Assembly: GCA_022419385.1 (NCBI GenBank) | Contig: JAJUBI010000006.1 | Coordinates: 2,480,001-2,544,000, forward strand | Direction: 5' to 3' | Origin: Paraconiothyrium sp. Pb-2020 | Taxonomy: Eukaryota > Ascomycota > Dothideomycetes > Pleosporales > Didymosphaeriaceae | Length of the DNA stretch: 64,000 nucleotides | Part shown: positions 46,223-57,481 of the stretch, one piece after another | How positions within the stretch are numbered: the first letter of the stretch is position 1 | Layout: every line of letters starts with the position of its first letter | The notes under the pieces: generated by a model | Databases searched by the model: none | What the model was told of the DNA's origin: nothing | The model's input: the letters and a program-made list of their open reading frames with translations, nothing else | Translations under genes and position numbers: made by a program

Positions 46223-48401
46223 ATGTCCGGACTAGAAATTGCTGGCCTTGGTGAGGTGACTCGACGTGGCAATGCATTCGCACGCTGATTCGTGAGCAGT
46301 GAGTGTTTCGGCTATCTGCATGCTTGTGTGGATCGAGCCGCAATAGCGTGCCATTCTCAAGATCGAGGCAACAACTGACCACTCGAACACTTACAGGTTC
46401 TGGGGGCGTTACCACTAATTATTGCCGGTATGAGAAGACCCTAGTGTTCATCGTGATACCGTCTACTAAGTATTATGCAGGAATCGAAGCATACAATGAC
46501 GGTCTCGATCCTGTCAAGAGCTTCATGCGATGGGAGCGGGAGCTTCCTCAGCTCATTCGCAAGCTCCGGAATCAGCAAGTATTGCCCAGGTACGAAGTCG
46601 ATATGTCTTAGACATAAACACTTCGTACTATCCCCACATTTTTATTTTAACTGACTTCGTACCTGCGCGATTAGGCACGTACATTATGCGCAAACGATTC
46701 GTATACTTCTCGAGCCAATCACGAATGGGTTCGAGCTTGCGGAGCTCCTGCAAGAGCCTCACGGAAAGCTGTGGAAGGGTGAAATGGCATGCAAAATGAG
46801 TGAAAGACTGGGAGAGTCATACAATGCGTACCAGAACACCATAGGGGATATTGAGCGCATCACCAGGAAAATTGCTAGCAAGTTGGACCTTGATCGGGCA
46901 GCTGAGGTATGCGACATCAATCAGCAGTCGGTGGGGAGTTCCTTACTTACCTGCAGCCCTAGCTCACGCGGAACGACCTTGAAGCAATGCTGGCAGCGAA
47001 TCCTAACAAAGGCAACGATCGGTTCGAATTTCGCAGGAGGGTAAAATTCGGAATGTCCAAGAAATCAATCAAAGCCCTACTAGAAGAGCTGGACAACTGC
47101 AACAAGGAGCTCGAAAGATTTACTGACAAAAGCGAAAGGATCGAGACGATCCGCCGGAAAACAATCAAACCGACGTTCGCGAATCGCCTACAGCGCATCC
47201 AAAAGTATGCATCCACGTTGCACGAGACGCTCTCTACTTGCTGGTCTTGTACTTGTCAATCGTTGCATAGTACTAGCCTTCAGCTAGATCAGCGTAGCAG
47301 CCTGTATATGTCTACTGCTGCGAGTAAATCGGCCCAAAACTCCAAGACGTATTTCAATGTGTCTTTTTCAAGCGCCCCAGGAGACCCTTCGCAACCATGG
47401 ACTTGGCAAGCAGCGGAAATTTGGATAGAAGAGGAAGAAGAACGTAATTTCTCGTTACTCCAGCCGCCCACTGTACCAAAGTATGCTATGCCTAATATCC
47501 TGGCGCTCTCCAGACTATCACTGTACAAGCAGCGATACGGCTGACACTACGCCTTAGGATGCGGAAAATGGTCTCTTTCGGCGACAAGCCGCCACCGCCT
47601 TATACTGTAGACGACCCAGCGACCGCTGGAGCCAATGTCCCTCCACTACGGGAAGTTACGGATCTCTGCGCATCTATTCAACAACTTCACAAGAGTTCGC
47701 CCTGTATAGGATTCACTTTCGATACACAAAACAGACTGCGAGGGGCCTTCTCCGTAGACACGTTACTCGAAAAGCAACCCGCTCCTTCAGAGTTTCTCAC
47801 ATTGGACCAGCTCCTCAATGAGCCACCAATACACAATGGTCGAGTCGCCAAACTCAGTAAGAGAGAGCGGTACAGTCTAGCTCTCACACTAGCAAGCGCA
47901 ACCCTGCAGCTAAACGCCACACCTTGGTTCAAAGATCAATGGTGCTCAAAGGACATTATATTCCATCAGACTAAGGGCGGTTCTCGCTCAGTCGATGTGG
48001 ATCGTCCATACGTAGCACCGAGAGCCGACGCACTGAGTGCTTTTGCCAACAGCCGTCCGAAGAAAAGCTTCCAGAACAAGAACACAATCCTGCTGGCGCT
48101 TGCTATCGCCTTGTTGGAGTTATACTTCGGTGTCAGTGCTGAAAATCATCGTGATGTCGAAAAACAACCTGTTGGAGCTTTCAATCCCTGGATGCTCTGC
48201 GCCATGGCTTATGAGTGGGCAGACGAGGAACAAGAGAACTTGTCAGCAGCGTTCTCAGGCGCTGTCACTCACTGTCTTCGTTGCTTCAATGACCCTAGCG
48301 CCAACTTGCAGGACGCCGACTTCCTGCAAGCGGCAGTGGAGTGCATTGTGCTTCCCTTGCAGGATGAGCTTCATCAGTTTTTAGGGAGATCAGGCCCGTG
48401 A
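46223..48401 (+). CDS. HeLo-like / DUF7580 protein (fungal cell-death-type family)
   Basis: Exons 46223-46250, 46397-46427, 46481-46574, 46675-46906, 46963-47480 and 47558-48401, about 580 aa. The N-terminus MSGLEIAGL then VLGALPLIIAGIEAYNDGL is the hydrophobic first helix typical of HeLo-like and prion-inhibition/propagation domains. It continues with RELPQLIRKLRNQHVHYA (within ERELPQLIRKLRN) and helices to about residue 210. A Ser-rich linker follows. The C-terminal DUF7580 region has REVTDLCASIQQLHKSSPC, LTLDQLLNEPP, RERYSLALTLASATLQLNAT, PWFKDQW and DVDRPYVAP. Proteins of this layout are linked to fungal regulated cell death by domain association; activity here is inferred. Exon 1 to exon 2 is off by one base with the only available donor (46251) and acceptor (46396), so the first nine codons may carry an indel. 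The intron after RNQ uses a GCAAGT donor at 46575, with GTACGA at 46590 as an in-frame alternative. Confidence 0.72.
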
Positions 48402-49995
48402 GGCACACAACGGCACGCGTATTTGGAAGGACTCTGAGGGCGCTCATGCAAAACGAAACCGTGCGCAAAGACCATGGCCTCGCCCGGTAGGAGTACGGAA
48501 GTCATCAGCAAGTGGTGGAGTGTCACCGGCCGCTTATACGCAGCCATGTCTCGTATCTATACTCCGGTCCACGTGGCTAAGATCCATTGTGAAGATCCGA
48601 GAATCCGGGGTAAGGACTAGCGTGCAACTGCGCAAACACTAGATTTGAACGTCATCATTTGCGAAGAGACTCTATAGATGGCTGACAGTTTTTACGATGT
48701 GGCGACTCGCAGCCCTGGAGTGCACGTATCTTGCTTGTTTCCCGTATCCAACGTCCCGCTTGTCAACTCGGGTAAGACAAGGCGTCGGGAGCCTCTGGCG
48801 ACAGGGAAGAGGCATGTATCTGATGCACAGCGGCGCACAACAGCCGAAGGGGGCGCCACCACAATGATCCGCCGAGTACGTCGCCAATGGAGGAGCACGA
48901 GGCGTAGCACCTGAAGGGGATTCGAGAAACGGTACTACAGGTAGAAACAACTGGCGATCTTGTTGCCAGCTCTCACTAGCGAGTGGCAACGATGACTGGC
49001 GAATACACTTTGCCTCTGTATTTATAGGCGGCTCGCTTGCACACTGCGTTTGATGTAGATATACACGACGGAAGACTACGTCAGACGTCAGCCCAGCGCG
49101 AACGGTCGAGCAGATGATATCGAGTGCAGTAGGAATGCATGTTGCATGTTGCATGTTGCATGTCAGGGCATGGTAGGACCGCCAAGGCGCGCGGATCACG
49201 CATGTCGAATGCTTGTCCGAAAGCTCGAGTCTGACGCCGCGCGACGGTGTGAGGGCGCAGACAAGCGAGCGGCGGCAACAGCAGCACGACGGCAGCGGCT
49301 GGGCTGGGGGGCTGGCGGGCTGGCGGGCTGCGTGAAACGCAGGGCTGGTTGGCCGGTGGGCGACGGGCGTGGAGCTGCTCAGGGCAACGACGTCTGCCGG
49401 CGAATCGCAGGGCGGCTAGCAATGCACTGCAGATTGCCTCCGAGTCGACGACGTGGGCCGTGATAACGGCTTCACAGAGGCGAAAAGGGGCGCATTGCGG
49501 GCGTCGCGACCGGCCGACTATTAATAAACGCGGTCGGGATGGGAGGGCTCAAGTCCGCCATGTTCTGGTGTCGAGCATGCGGCTGCCCAGGACAAGACAA
49601 AAGAAGCCGCCGTAGCGTACATGACATGCACTTGGGCAGACTAGCAACGCCGAAACAACAAAAACAGCGCGCCCGAACGACGGGCGCTCTTCACGGTCCG
49701 TCTGCCAGCTCCGGGCTCATCATAACCTGGGCGGCCAGAGCCAGAGCGTCGCAAGCAGACGTGCAATCACAATTATCCCTTACCAGTGACGCACTATCTC
49801 GCCTTGGGAGACACCTTGGCCCGTGCAGCCACTTCCTAGACTACAACAGGGCTCTTTCCTTGACTCTCCTGCTCGACCGTCGACCGTCGACATCGCCCGC
49901 ACCCAACACTCTCTTTCACACACTGCTCTGCCGCAGCCTGTCCTCGCCCATTTGCAGCGCAGCCTGCTGCCCGCCGTTCGCTTCACACCGCCGCC
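48402..49995. other. Intergenic region, no gene seen
   Basis: 1.6 kb between the HeLo-like gene and KNR4. It becomes GC-rich towards the right, with GGCTGGCG repeats near 49300-49330 and a heptamer repeat at 49137-49163. The open frames are low-complexity. The final 300 bp are CT-rich and probably the KNR4 leader. Confidence 0.5.
49137..49163. repeat. Heptamer microsatellite (GCATGTT)
   Basis: Nearly four copies of GCATGTT in tandem (27 nt), outside any gene. Likely to be length-polymorphic. Confidence 0.8.
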
Positions 49996-51624
49996 ATGGC
50001 ACAATCGTAAGCTCTTCCCCTGGCAAAGACCGCCCCAACGCCACGGCTAATGGCGACCAGCATAGCAGACACATGGAAGTCCTTCTGGCACACAATGACC
50101 TCGTACGACCGGCATGCTTCCCACAACTCGCCCTATCGCACTGGGCGGCACATTCCACTGCCCCAGAGCCGCCATGCTCCCCTTACCAACGTCGCGACCA
50201 CTGGCGCCGAGTCCCGCGTCGATCTTTCCTCGCCGTACACGCACGAAGAGCCCGCCATGAGCAACGGCTTCATTGGCTCGCCCAAAGGCCCTCTCTCCCC
50301 GTCTTCGCCCTACTCGCCTGGCATGCGCTCCACCTTGAGCCGCCAAGCAACTGCCGACTCGGAGACCTTTGATAAGGGCGCCAATGGCGAGATCCAGATG
50401 CGCGACTTCAACGAGGGTCTTCCTCCGGCCCCGCCAGTCGGCCACTCGTGGCGGCGCATCGATCGCTGGGTTGAGGACAAGTACGAAGAGCTTTTCGACA
50501 ATCTCTGCGAAGGCGCAACTTCCAACGACGTCAACGAGCTCGAACACGAGTTGGACGCTACCCTCCCCATAGATGTCCGTGAGTCACTACAGATCCACGA
50601 CGGCCAGGAGCGCGGCGGTCTCCCAACCGGCATTATTTTCGGGTGCATGCTGCTCGATTGCGAAGAGATCGTCATGGAGTGGCAGAATTGGCGGAAGGTC
50701 GCTGAGGATTACCTCTCCCCCAAACCAGACCATAGGGCGACGCCCCAGATACCCGTTAAAGCTTTTGCAGGGTCATCCACGGCGCCGCCTGTTGCACAAG
50801 TGCAGCAGTCCAGCAACCCGCTCTGGCGACAGGACCTGCTCGCTCGCCAGGATTCTCAGCCGCCAAACGCTGTGCAGAAGGCCTATGCTCACCCCGCTTG
50901 GATTCCGCTCGCTCGCGACTGGGGAGGCAACTACCTCGCTACCGACCTCGCTCCTGGCCCCACAGGTACTTGGGGACAGGTCATCATCTTCGGGCGCGAC
51001 TACGACTGCAAATATGTAGTGGCTCGCTCGTGGGGTGCCCTGCTTGCTATGGTAGCTGATGACCTTAGCACGGATAAGGTCCACATCGACGAAGACAGCG
51101 GTGAGCTGAAGCTGTTGGAGTTCAAGCAGCGACAGAACGTGGAGCCGCCTTACTTGGAGATCCTCCGCTGGCGCACCGACCAGAAGTATGGCCGGCGCCA
51201 GCCGAAGAAGCGGCCCAACAGCACGCTTCGCGTCAACTCTAACGCTCCTGCAGCGGCAGGTCCCAGTAGCGCTAGCAGCAGCCCGTACGGTAGCCCCGTC
51301 ATTGGACCTGAGGACCGCGGTAGAAGTCCCCATCGAATGTCGCAGAAGCCTAAGAAGAAGGGCGCCAGTCCTATGTCCAGCCCGTTGGCAAGAGTCGCTG
51401 AGGAAGGCCCGCAGCCAATTCGCATCCAGACCAACATTGATGCTAAAGCCGGTCTGCCTATGGAGAAGCTAATTTCGGTGGACACTCCTCGACCAAGCGA
51501 CGACTTCCCGCCCGTCAGGCAGAGCTTCGGCAGTGACAAGGAGAACAAGAAGGAGTCGAAGCCGTCGTCGTTGAAGAGCCCAGTGACAGCGGAAGGACCC
51601 GAACTCAAGACAGTTGAGTTATAG
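49996..51624 (+). CDS. KNR4: Knr4/Smi1 cell wall and signalling regulator
   Basis: Homolog of yeast Knr4/Smi1, which links cell-wall (beta-1,3-glucan) synthesis with the Slt2 and calcineurin pathways. I place the start at 49996 (GCCGCCATGG, a strong context). An 11-nt first exon (49996-50006) ends at GTAAGC, and a CTAAT branch site and CAG acceptor at 50060 give in-frame MAQSIADTWKSFWHTMTSYD, 524 aa in all. The in-frame ATG at 50050 would lie at the branch site. The SMI1/KNR4 domain covers about residues 140-330, with LPIDVRESLQIHDGQERGG, GIIFGCMLLDCEEIVMEW, AWIPLARDWGGNYLATDLAP and GQVIIFGRDYDCKYVVARSW. Both ends are disordered and Ser/Pro/Lys-rich, as in the family. The gene is intact. Confidence 0.88.
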
Positions 51625-53351
51625 AAGACTCACCGTCTGGTACATGCTTGAACTCGTGTTTTCTGTACACGAGTCCACGTCTTCGACTTCTAATGATCTA
51701 TTCTCTTCGGAGCCGCTGGATACGGGCAGTGCTACATACGTATTGCACTTAATCTTTCTTCACAACTTCGATCCTTGGACAGCAGGGCGTATTTTGGCGT
51801 CGTGAGAATGCCTGGCGGGAACCACATGTTTCGAGATTGCGATACACGGCTGGAGTACTATGAACACAAGGCATTTCGAAATTGAAGCCACCCGCACACC
51901 GTTGGAGACACTCTCCTTTTCTCGATTCACCCATAATGGAGCAACACAAGATAGCGGACGCCATGATGTAACATATCCGCCCTTCATCCTATTGTACGCG
52001 TCGGCATTCCGCAATCCCTTCGACCACTGTCCTCCGTATACCACCGTTTGGGGCGTTCAGCGTGTAAACATGAAGCACACATGGAACATTTTTTAGCATT
52101 GGCGGATTGTAGCTTTTGCACTAGGAGTGGAAATCGTGGTGTTAGCTTTGGATTCATCAGCTGGCTTTGATAGCTTTTTTGATTGATTCGCAAAGGCGTG
52201 AATGTGCATGGGGTGTGCAGCGAGCGTGTTTAAACAGTGTATGCGATTTGGTGGTAGTGTACGAATTTCCTAGGGAAGGCATATGGGCTACGTAGGATGA
52301 ATTGAAAGAATACCAAACAACACTGCGTACATATCTGAGTGGGCGACGAAATTTGCTGAACTCACACCACAAACTGCTCGTGGCCTGTAAAACTCATGGC
52401 GTTCAACATGGCTTTTAGACCATGGCATACTATTTGTTCGTGGATGTGAAGCGAGTGGAGAGCATTGTGGGTCTCCGATGGCCTGAGTCTATCCTCGATC
52501 CGTTCACTTGAGGCGGTAGATCGCTGATCTGGAAACATCGGTGGTGTAGGTGCACGGCGACTTTACGGCCTCATTACGGATCAGACCACATTAATCAACG
52601 AAAATGTCTGGATGCGGCTAGAGAAAAGACATATAGCAGGTTTGCAGGCATGAAGTCATGTCGGCGTGTCTTAAAAGCGCAGATGGGATTGTGGGCATGC
52701 GCCATGGGGATTTAAAGACATGAATGCACTCTACATGTAGCTGTTCGGAGCTTTTGTCCGTGAATGCGGAGGTAAGAGAACGGTTGCATGACTCGCGCCT
52801 GCGTGTCCGGCGCGGATAAACTAATCGGTGCCTGCCCGCAAGCACATCTCGTGAAGTCGCGGTGTGCCGCGCCTGCAGTGCTTGATCGGACACCGCCTTT
52901 CACCCCAACACCCGCTCTGTACAAATCGCATGCGGGATAATTGAACGCCCGTACTTCACTCCGCCGCCTCTGCATCGCGCCGCATCCGGATACCCCGCCA
53001 GTTCCTGCGTGACCGCGGACTTCCGCCCTTCCTTGTCCAGCCTTACGGAAAGGGCTTTCTGACATCAACAATCGCGACGAAGGCGCGAGCGATTTGCTGG
53101 GCCTCTTAAACGATCACGCATTGTTTGGGGATCCATATCAAGCGGAGAGATATTAGTCTCGTGGGCTTCGCATGCGTTAATAAAGTTTGGGAGGGAATAT
53201 TATATAAAAGAGCGCTGGAGTCCGACGGCTGGCTGACATATCTTCTCCTTGATTGCTCCGAACGACGCGACGTCGTCATTGTACTCTCCGTGGTCAAGTC
53301 GCTTCGAAGACTCTCCTTGGACCTGGGATTGGTCCGCGAACAGGTGACGGA
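51625..53351. other. Intergenic region, no gene seen
   Basis: 1.7 kb holding the KNR4 terminator and the HSF1 promoter. I looked for alternating GAA/TTC heat-shock elements in the 400 bp before HSF1 and saw no clear triple repeat. TTATATAAAAG at about 53200 could be a TATA box, roughly 150 bp before the HSF1 start. Confidence 0.5.
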
Positions 53352-55675
53352 ATGACGACTCGAAAACGGCGCGCACCCGGCGCATCTCCAATAGTCCAAC
53401 AGAACACATTTCAAGACCCTAGCGCGACAGGTACAGATACATACATGAACAACTGGGAGTCCACGTCGGGAGCAGGGGATATGGGCGGCTTTGGCGACGG
53501 GGCGTTCTACGACCAGCTTGGAGGCTACGGCGCGAATTTTAGTCAACAGCCGTCGACACACAGCCGTGTTGTGTCACTGGATGGGCTGAATGACGGTACA
53601 GACCTCGGTGCGGGCCAGCTGGTCAGGCGGAATCAAAATCAACAGCTCGCGGCCAGAGGGCGCAGTCCGTGGGGGTTCAATGAGCAAGGACAGTCAGGCG
53701 CATGGGAGAACACGGATGACGACGAGGAGCTGGAGCGGAAGGCAGCCATTGCTAAGAAAGATGCATCTGCGAAGAGGAAAACAATACCCCCGTTTGTGCA
53801 AAAACTTAGCAGGTATGTTCCCCTTGGTTGCCAAGGAAAACTTTTGATTGACTCTGCGGTAGCTTTCTGGACAACGGCAACAACACGAACCTCATCCGCT
53901 GGTCAGACGACGGCAACTCCTTCATAGTGCTAGACGAGGACGAGTTCGCGCGAACGCTTATACCCGAGCTTTTCAAGCACAACAACTATGCTTCCTTCGT
54001 GCGGCAATTAAATATGTACGGTTTCCACAAGAAAGTCGGTCTCTCCGATAATTCGATGAAGGCAAGCGAAACGAAGGCGAAGGCACCAAGTGAATACTTC
54101 AACCGATACTTTAAACGGGGTCGACCGGAGCTGCTCTGGCTAATTCAAAAACCCAAGAACGTCCCCGCCGGGCCGAAGCGGAAAAGGGACGACGATACGA
54201 AAGGCGACAGTGACGAAGAAAGGAAATATGCGCCGGACGGGGGTGGAGGAGGCTATGTTGAGGAGCTAGCTGTGCGAGGAAACAATGAGGGGATGGCGAT
54301 GATACCGAGAGCGGAATATAACAGCTTGCGCGCGGAAGTGAGGACTCTGCAACAACAGCAAAAGGTAATATCGAATGTTCTAGGCCAGATACGGAGGCAG
54401 AACGACCAGCTCTATCAGCAAGCAACAGCGTTCCAGACTTTGCACGACCGCCACGAGAACTCGATCAACGCCATACTCACATTCCTTGCTACATTCTACA
54501 ACCGGAGTCTCGAAGGAAACACGAACAACATCAACATTGCAGACATGTTTGGAGCGGCGATGGGTAATCAACAGCCTCAAGGTACGGTGGTTGATATGGA
54601 AAACTATCCGGAGGTTCCCATCGCCCAATCACCGCAGATGCAAAAGAGAACGCCCATGAAACTCCTTCCGGCGCCGCCCGCAAGAAAAGTAGAATCGCTA
54701 TCGCCTCGCGCAAGAACTGTCAGTCCTACCGTCAGAACTGCTGCTACCACTCCTCTGGCTACGCCAAACGAAAGGCCAGCCACGACATTTCAACCTGGCA
54801 TGCCCCAATCACGGACCACAGCTAGACCCACAAACACTAGACCAACATTCAACGTCCCCCTTAAGGTCGAGACAAAGCCGTCATCCCAGGATCCTATGTC
54901 TCTACCGGAGAATCACGAGATCATGTCTGCAATTCAAAACGCAAATGCCCACGCCACGGCCGGCGGCTACAGCCAAGCCCCGCAAATCGATCTACCAGCA
55001 GCCTTGAATAGCTATCAGCATCAGGCTGGACAAACTCCATTGACCACTCAGCAGCGCAATGATGTTCTATCTCTAATGGCACACAACACCTCCGCCGCAT
55101 CCCCCAACAGTGCGTTCGCTGCGAATACAAACAATGCGCTCAACAATCCACAACCTCCGCCGATGCCCAACCTCGATCAACTACAGGAGACAGAAGCACA
55201 GCTAGCCTATCTTCAACGGGTGTCCGAAGAGCAGAACTCGCGCGTGCAGTCCCTCCAAGAACGTCTCCAGCCCCTCAGCCCTTCAGGCCAGATTCCAGGT
55301 TTGGACGCAAATAATTCGTACTTCGGCAACGCAGAGCTCGGCGACCCCGGCTCGTACGATCTTGATCTAGACTCCTTCGTGCAAGACAACGACTTCTTTC
55401 CTTCCACCACACAAGGCGATGGCATCGCGACGGCGGATCCTACGTTGCCAGATCTGAATTATACACTTTCCGGTGATAACTCGGGATTTGGTGATGCAAA
55501 TGCGAGTGAGCCGTTCAATTTTGGGGGTGGTGACGGAGATCACTTGGGGGTTAAAGATGCGGCAGGGGGTACTGTGGAGAGCGTGAGTTCCAGTGCGACA
55601 AGTCCAGCCAGTGCGACGGTGGAGGAGGTGGAAGATGAGAGCAGGAAGAGGAGTCCGAAGAGGAGGAGGAAGTAG
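53352..55675 (+). CDS. HSF1: Heat shock transcription factor Hsf1
   Basis: Master activator of chaperone genes. Exons 53352-53812 and 53863-55675 join in frame through a 50-nt intron inside the DNA-binding domain, giving 757 aa. The N-terminal 145 residues are Gly/Gln/Asn-rich and disordered. The winged-helix DNA-binding domain (about 146-253) reads PPFVQKLSRFLDNG, LIRWSDDGNSFIVLDEDEFA, LFKHNNYASFVRQLNMYGFH (recognition helix) and ELLWLIQKP. The HR-A/B trimerisation coiled coil is at about 305-370 (YNSLRAEVRTLQQQQKVI, FQTLHDRHENSI). The rest is a long Gln/Asn/Pro-rich region, likely the activation domain, with a basic tail (KRSPKRRRK). The intron position in the domain is typical of fungal HSF genes. 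The start ATG (53352) follows a possible TATA box at suitable distance. Confidence 0.93.
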
Positions 55676-57235
55676 CTCTTTGCCTGCCTCTGATGGGGTC
55701 TTCAAGGGGAGGGGGAAGCTGAGGTTGAGAAGGACGTAAAAGTACATAGATTATGATGGCGCGAGGGTACTGGAAATAAGGGGAGATTCATGACGTTACG
55801 ATAGCGAGCACCTAGCATGGGTGCAGGGCTGGTGTTTGGGGTGGTATTACTGTACCTTTACCAGTTGACGTATATGGAGAGAAAGAGAATCGATACCCAT
55901 TCTCCATTCCATGAGTATACTTTTCGTTTATGTGAGCACGATGTTGTTCATAGTCAGTGGAAGACTGGGGGATAAAGTGAGTGCAATTGAGGGAAGCAAA
56001 CAGTAGTGGGAGTGGGATTGACGATGTGGTGTGTAGGTTGGCTGGTGGCGTCCGCTTGTGAGGTGAGTAGAGCGTGGCCGCATACGCAAGCTATAGCTCC
56101 AGCCTTGTGCCTGAGGCATCGGGCATCCTGCAGGTGGTGCACGCACTGTGTGACACTCATATCTGTTATCCGATGGAACTTCTCCTGGAGAGCCCTAATC
56201 CAAGCTATATGTCGTCCGCGAGTTTTGAGGAGCCCTGCTAGGATCTAAGATCGCCCAGCCTAGCAATAGGATGTGCCGTGGTCAAGCCCCCACCGGCGCC
56301 CAGGCTTTACTTTGGACGCTTTGCTCGACCGTGGTGATGTTGTGAATTTGAGACTCATGTCAGCTGGATGTTGTTGTGCTGTACGGGTCTGATTGACTCA
56401 AGGGCGAAATGGTCTCTCATAGTTACGAGCGAACGGTACGAGGGCATGGTATTTCGTTGGGCATGTAATGACATCATTGCTAAACCGACGCCGATGGTGC
56501 TTACTCCTACGAAGAAAGACGGCACAACCAATCGAGCATATCTGACGATTACCTCTTGTAGTCCGTGGATAAGCGCTGCAGATTGAAACTTGCATGGTGA
56601 AAGGAAGGGGAGTTGACTCTGTAGCGATTGGAATCCCAGTATCAAGCTTTAGAGTATTCCACTACCCACTCACCGGCCTTCTGCCCCGTCAACAGTGCCT
56701 CGTATTCGGTCAACAAGCCACAGTGATATTCGCCAGGAGAGTACGCAGCACACGAAACGTCCAATCCGTGCATACGCTTGCGCCGATCGCGCTACTCAGC
56801 CCTGGTCCGTTGGCGCACGGACCATAGCTCAGCCTTGGTGTCTCATGGCCTAAACGGGAAGTGGTAGAGCGCAAGTGACGTTGGGTTTGCCTGATGATGT
56901 GTGCGAGGCGTTTCGGGGGTTGGACGGGTGGGTATATAGATGTGTGGAGTCGCGTGGGCTGTTGAGCAGTCTACATCTGGTACAACCATTCACATTTCGC
57001 ACGATTACACGACTCTACATCTATATATCACCACTCCACCGCTGCAATTCGCGTGCAATATCTCAAACACAGCAAGGCAGTCGCATGCAAAACTATTCCA
57101 GCGCATGGGCATAAATCAAACCATAGGCCCCTACTTCCGCGAATTCTTCTCTCAAGCGGACCCCATAACCTACTCTCAAGTTACGCCAACCCATAAATCA
57201 GAAACCCACCTATCCGAAACCCTCAAACGAACAGG
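55676..57235. other. Intergenic region, no gene seen
   Basis: 1.56 kb between HSF1 and the small glycine-rich gene. The right end contains GGGTATATAGATG near 56930 and ACATCTATATATCACC near 57015, which are plausible TATA elements for the small gene. No other coding signal was recognised. Confidence 0.5.
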
Positions 57236-57481
57236 ATGGGCTGTGGATCCTCAAAACAGCATTCAGACTACCCGCCCCCGATGAGGCAGCGGCGCCATGG
57301 TCGGAGAAACCAAAAAGGATATTTCGCGAACGGCGGTACGAGTGCGGGATATTCTTCAGGAGGCGGATTCTTTACCGGTGGTGGAGATGGAGGTGGAGGA
57401 TTTGGTGGTGATGGTGGAGGTGGCGGAGGATGCGGTGGTGGTGATGGCGGAGGCGGTGGCGGTGGTGGAGGAGGATGTTGA
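57236..57481 (+). CDS. Small MGC-type glycine-rich protein, likely N-myristoylated and palmitoylated
   Basis: 81 aa, single exon. It begins MGCGSSKQ: Gly2 with Ser6 fits the N-myristoylation signal and Cys3 is the usual palmitoylation site of Src-type MGC proteins. A short basic, Pro/Arg-containing stretch (PPPMRQRRHGRRNQKG) would add membrane affinity. The rest is almost pure glycine with Asp, Phe and spaced Cys (GGGGCGGGDGG, ending GGC). No family is known to me. The size and composition suggest a membrane-anchored structural or signalling peptide. The glycine tract is also a low-complexity GGT/GGA/GGC run that could arise by slippage, so coding status is likely but not sure. Confidence 0.55.
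   Translation: MGCGSSKQHSDYPPPMRQRRHGRRNQKGYFANGGTSAGYSSGGGFFTGGGDGGGGFGGDGGGGGGCGGGDGGGGGGGGGGC
57386..57479 (+). repeat. GGT/GGA/GGC trinucleotide low-complexity tract
   Basis: About 94 bases of nearly uninterrupted GG-N triplets encode the glycine-rich tail of the small MGC protein. It is expected to be unstable in length in multiples of three. Confidence 0.8.

Noticed and set aside
48560..48680. Possible tRNA because of GATTTGAAC (complement of a B box) at about 48643
   Set aside because: No A box at proper distance and no acceptor stem could be folded by eye.
50050..50060. ATG at 50050 as the KNR4 start
   Set aside because: It lies at the CTAAT branch site of an in-frame intron whose upstream 11-nt exon has a better start context and gives a more natural N-terminus.
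49539..50372. 277-aa plus-strand frame overlapping the KNR4 start
   Set aside because: It runs in a different frame through the KNR4 coding sequence, has Arg/Ala/Ser-rich composition, and no similarity.
53000..53350. Heat-shock elements for HSF1 autoregulation
   Set aside because: TTCGAAG near 53309 is only a single abutting inverted pair; three alternating GAA/TTC units were not found.
56940..57284. 114-aa frame ahead of the small MGC protein
   Set aside because: Spans presumed TATA elements and overlaps the MGC start in another frame; no motif.
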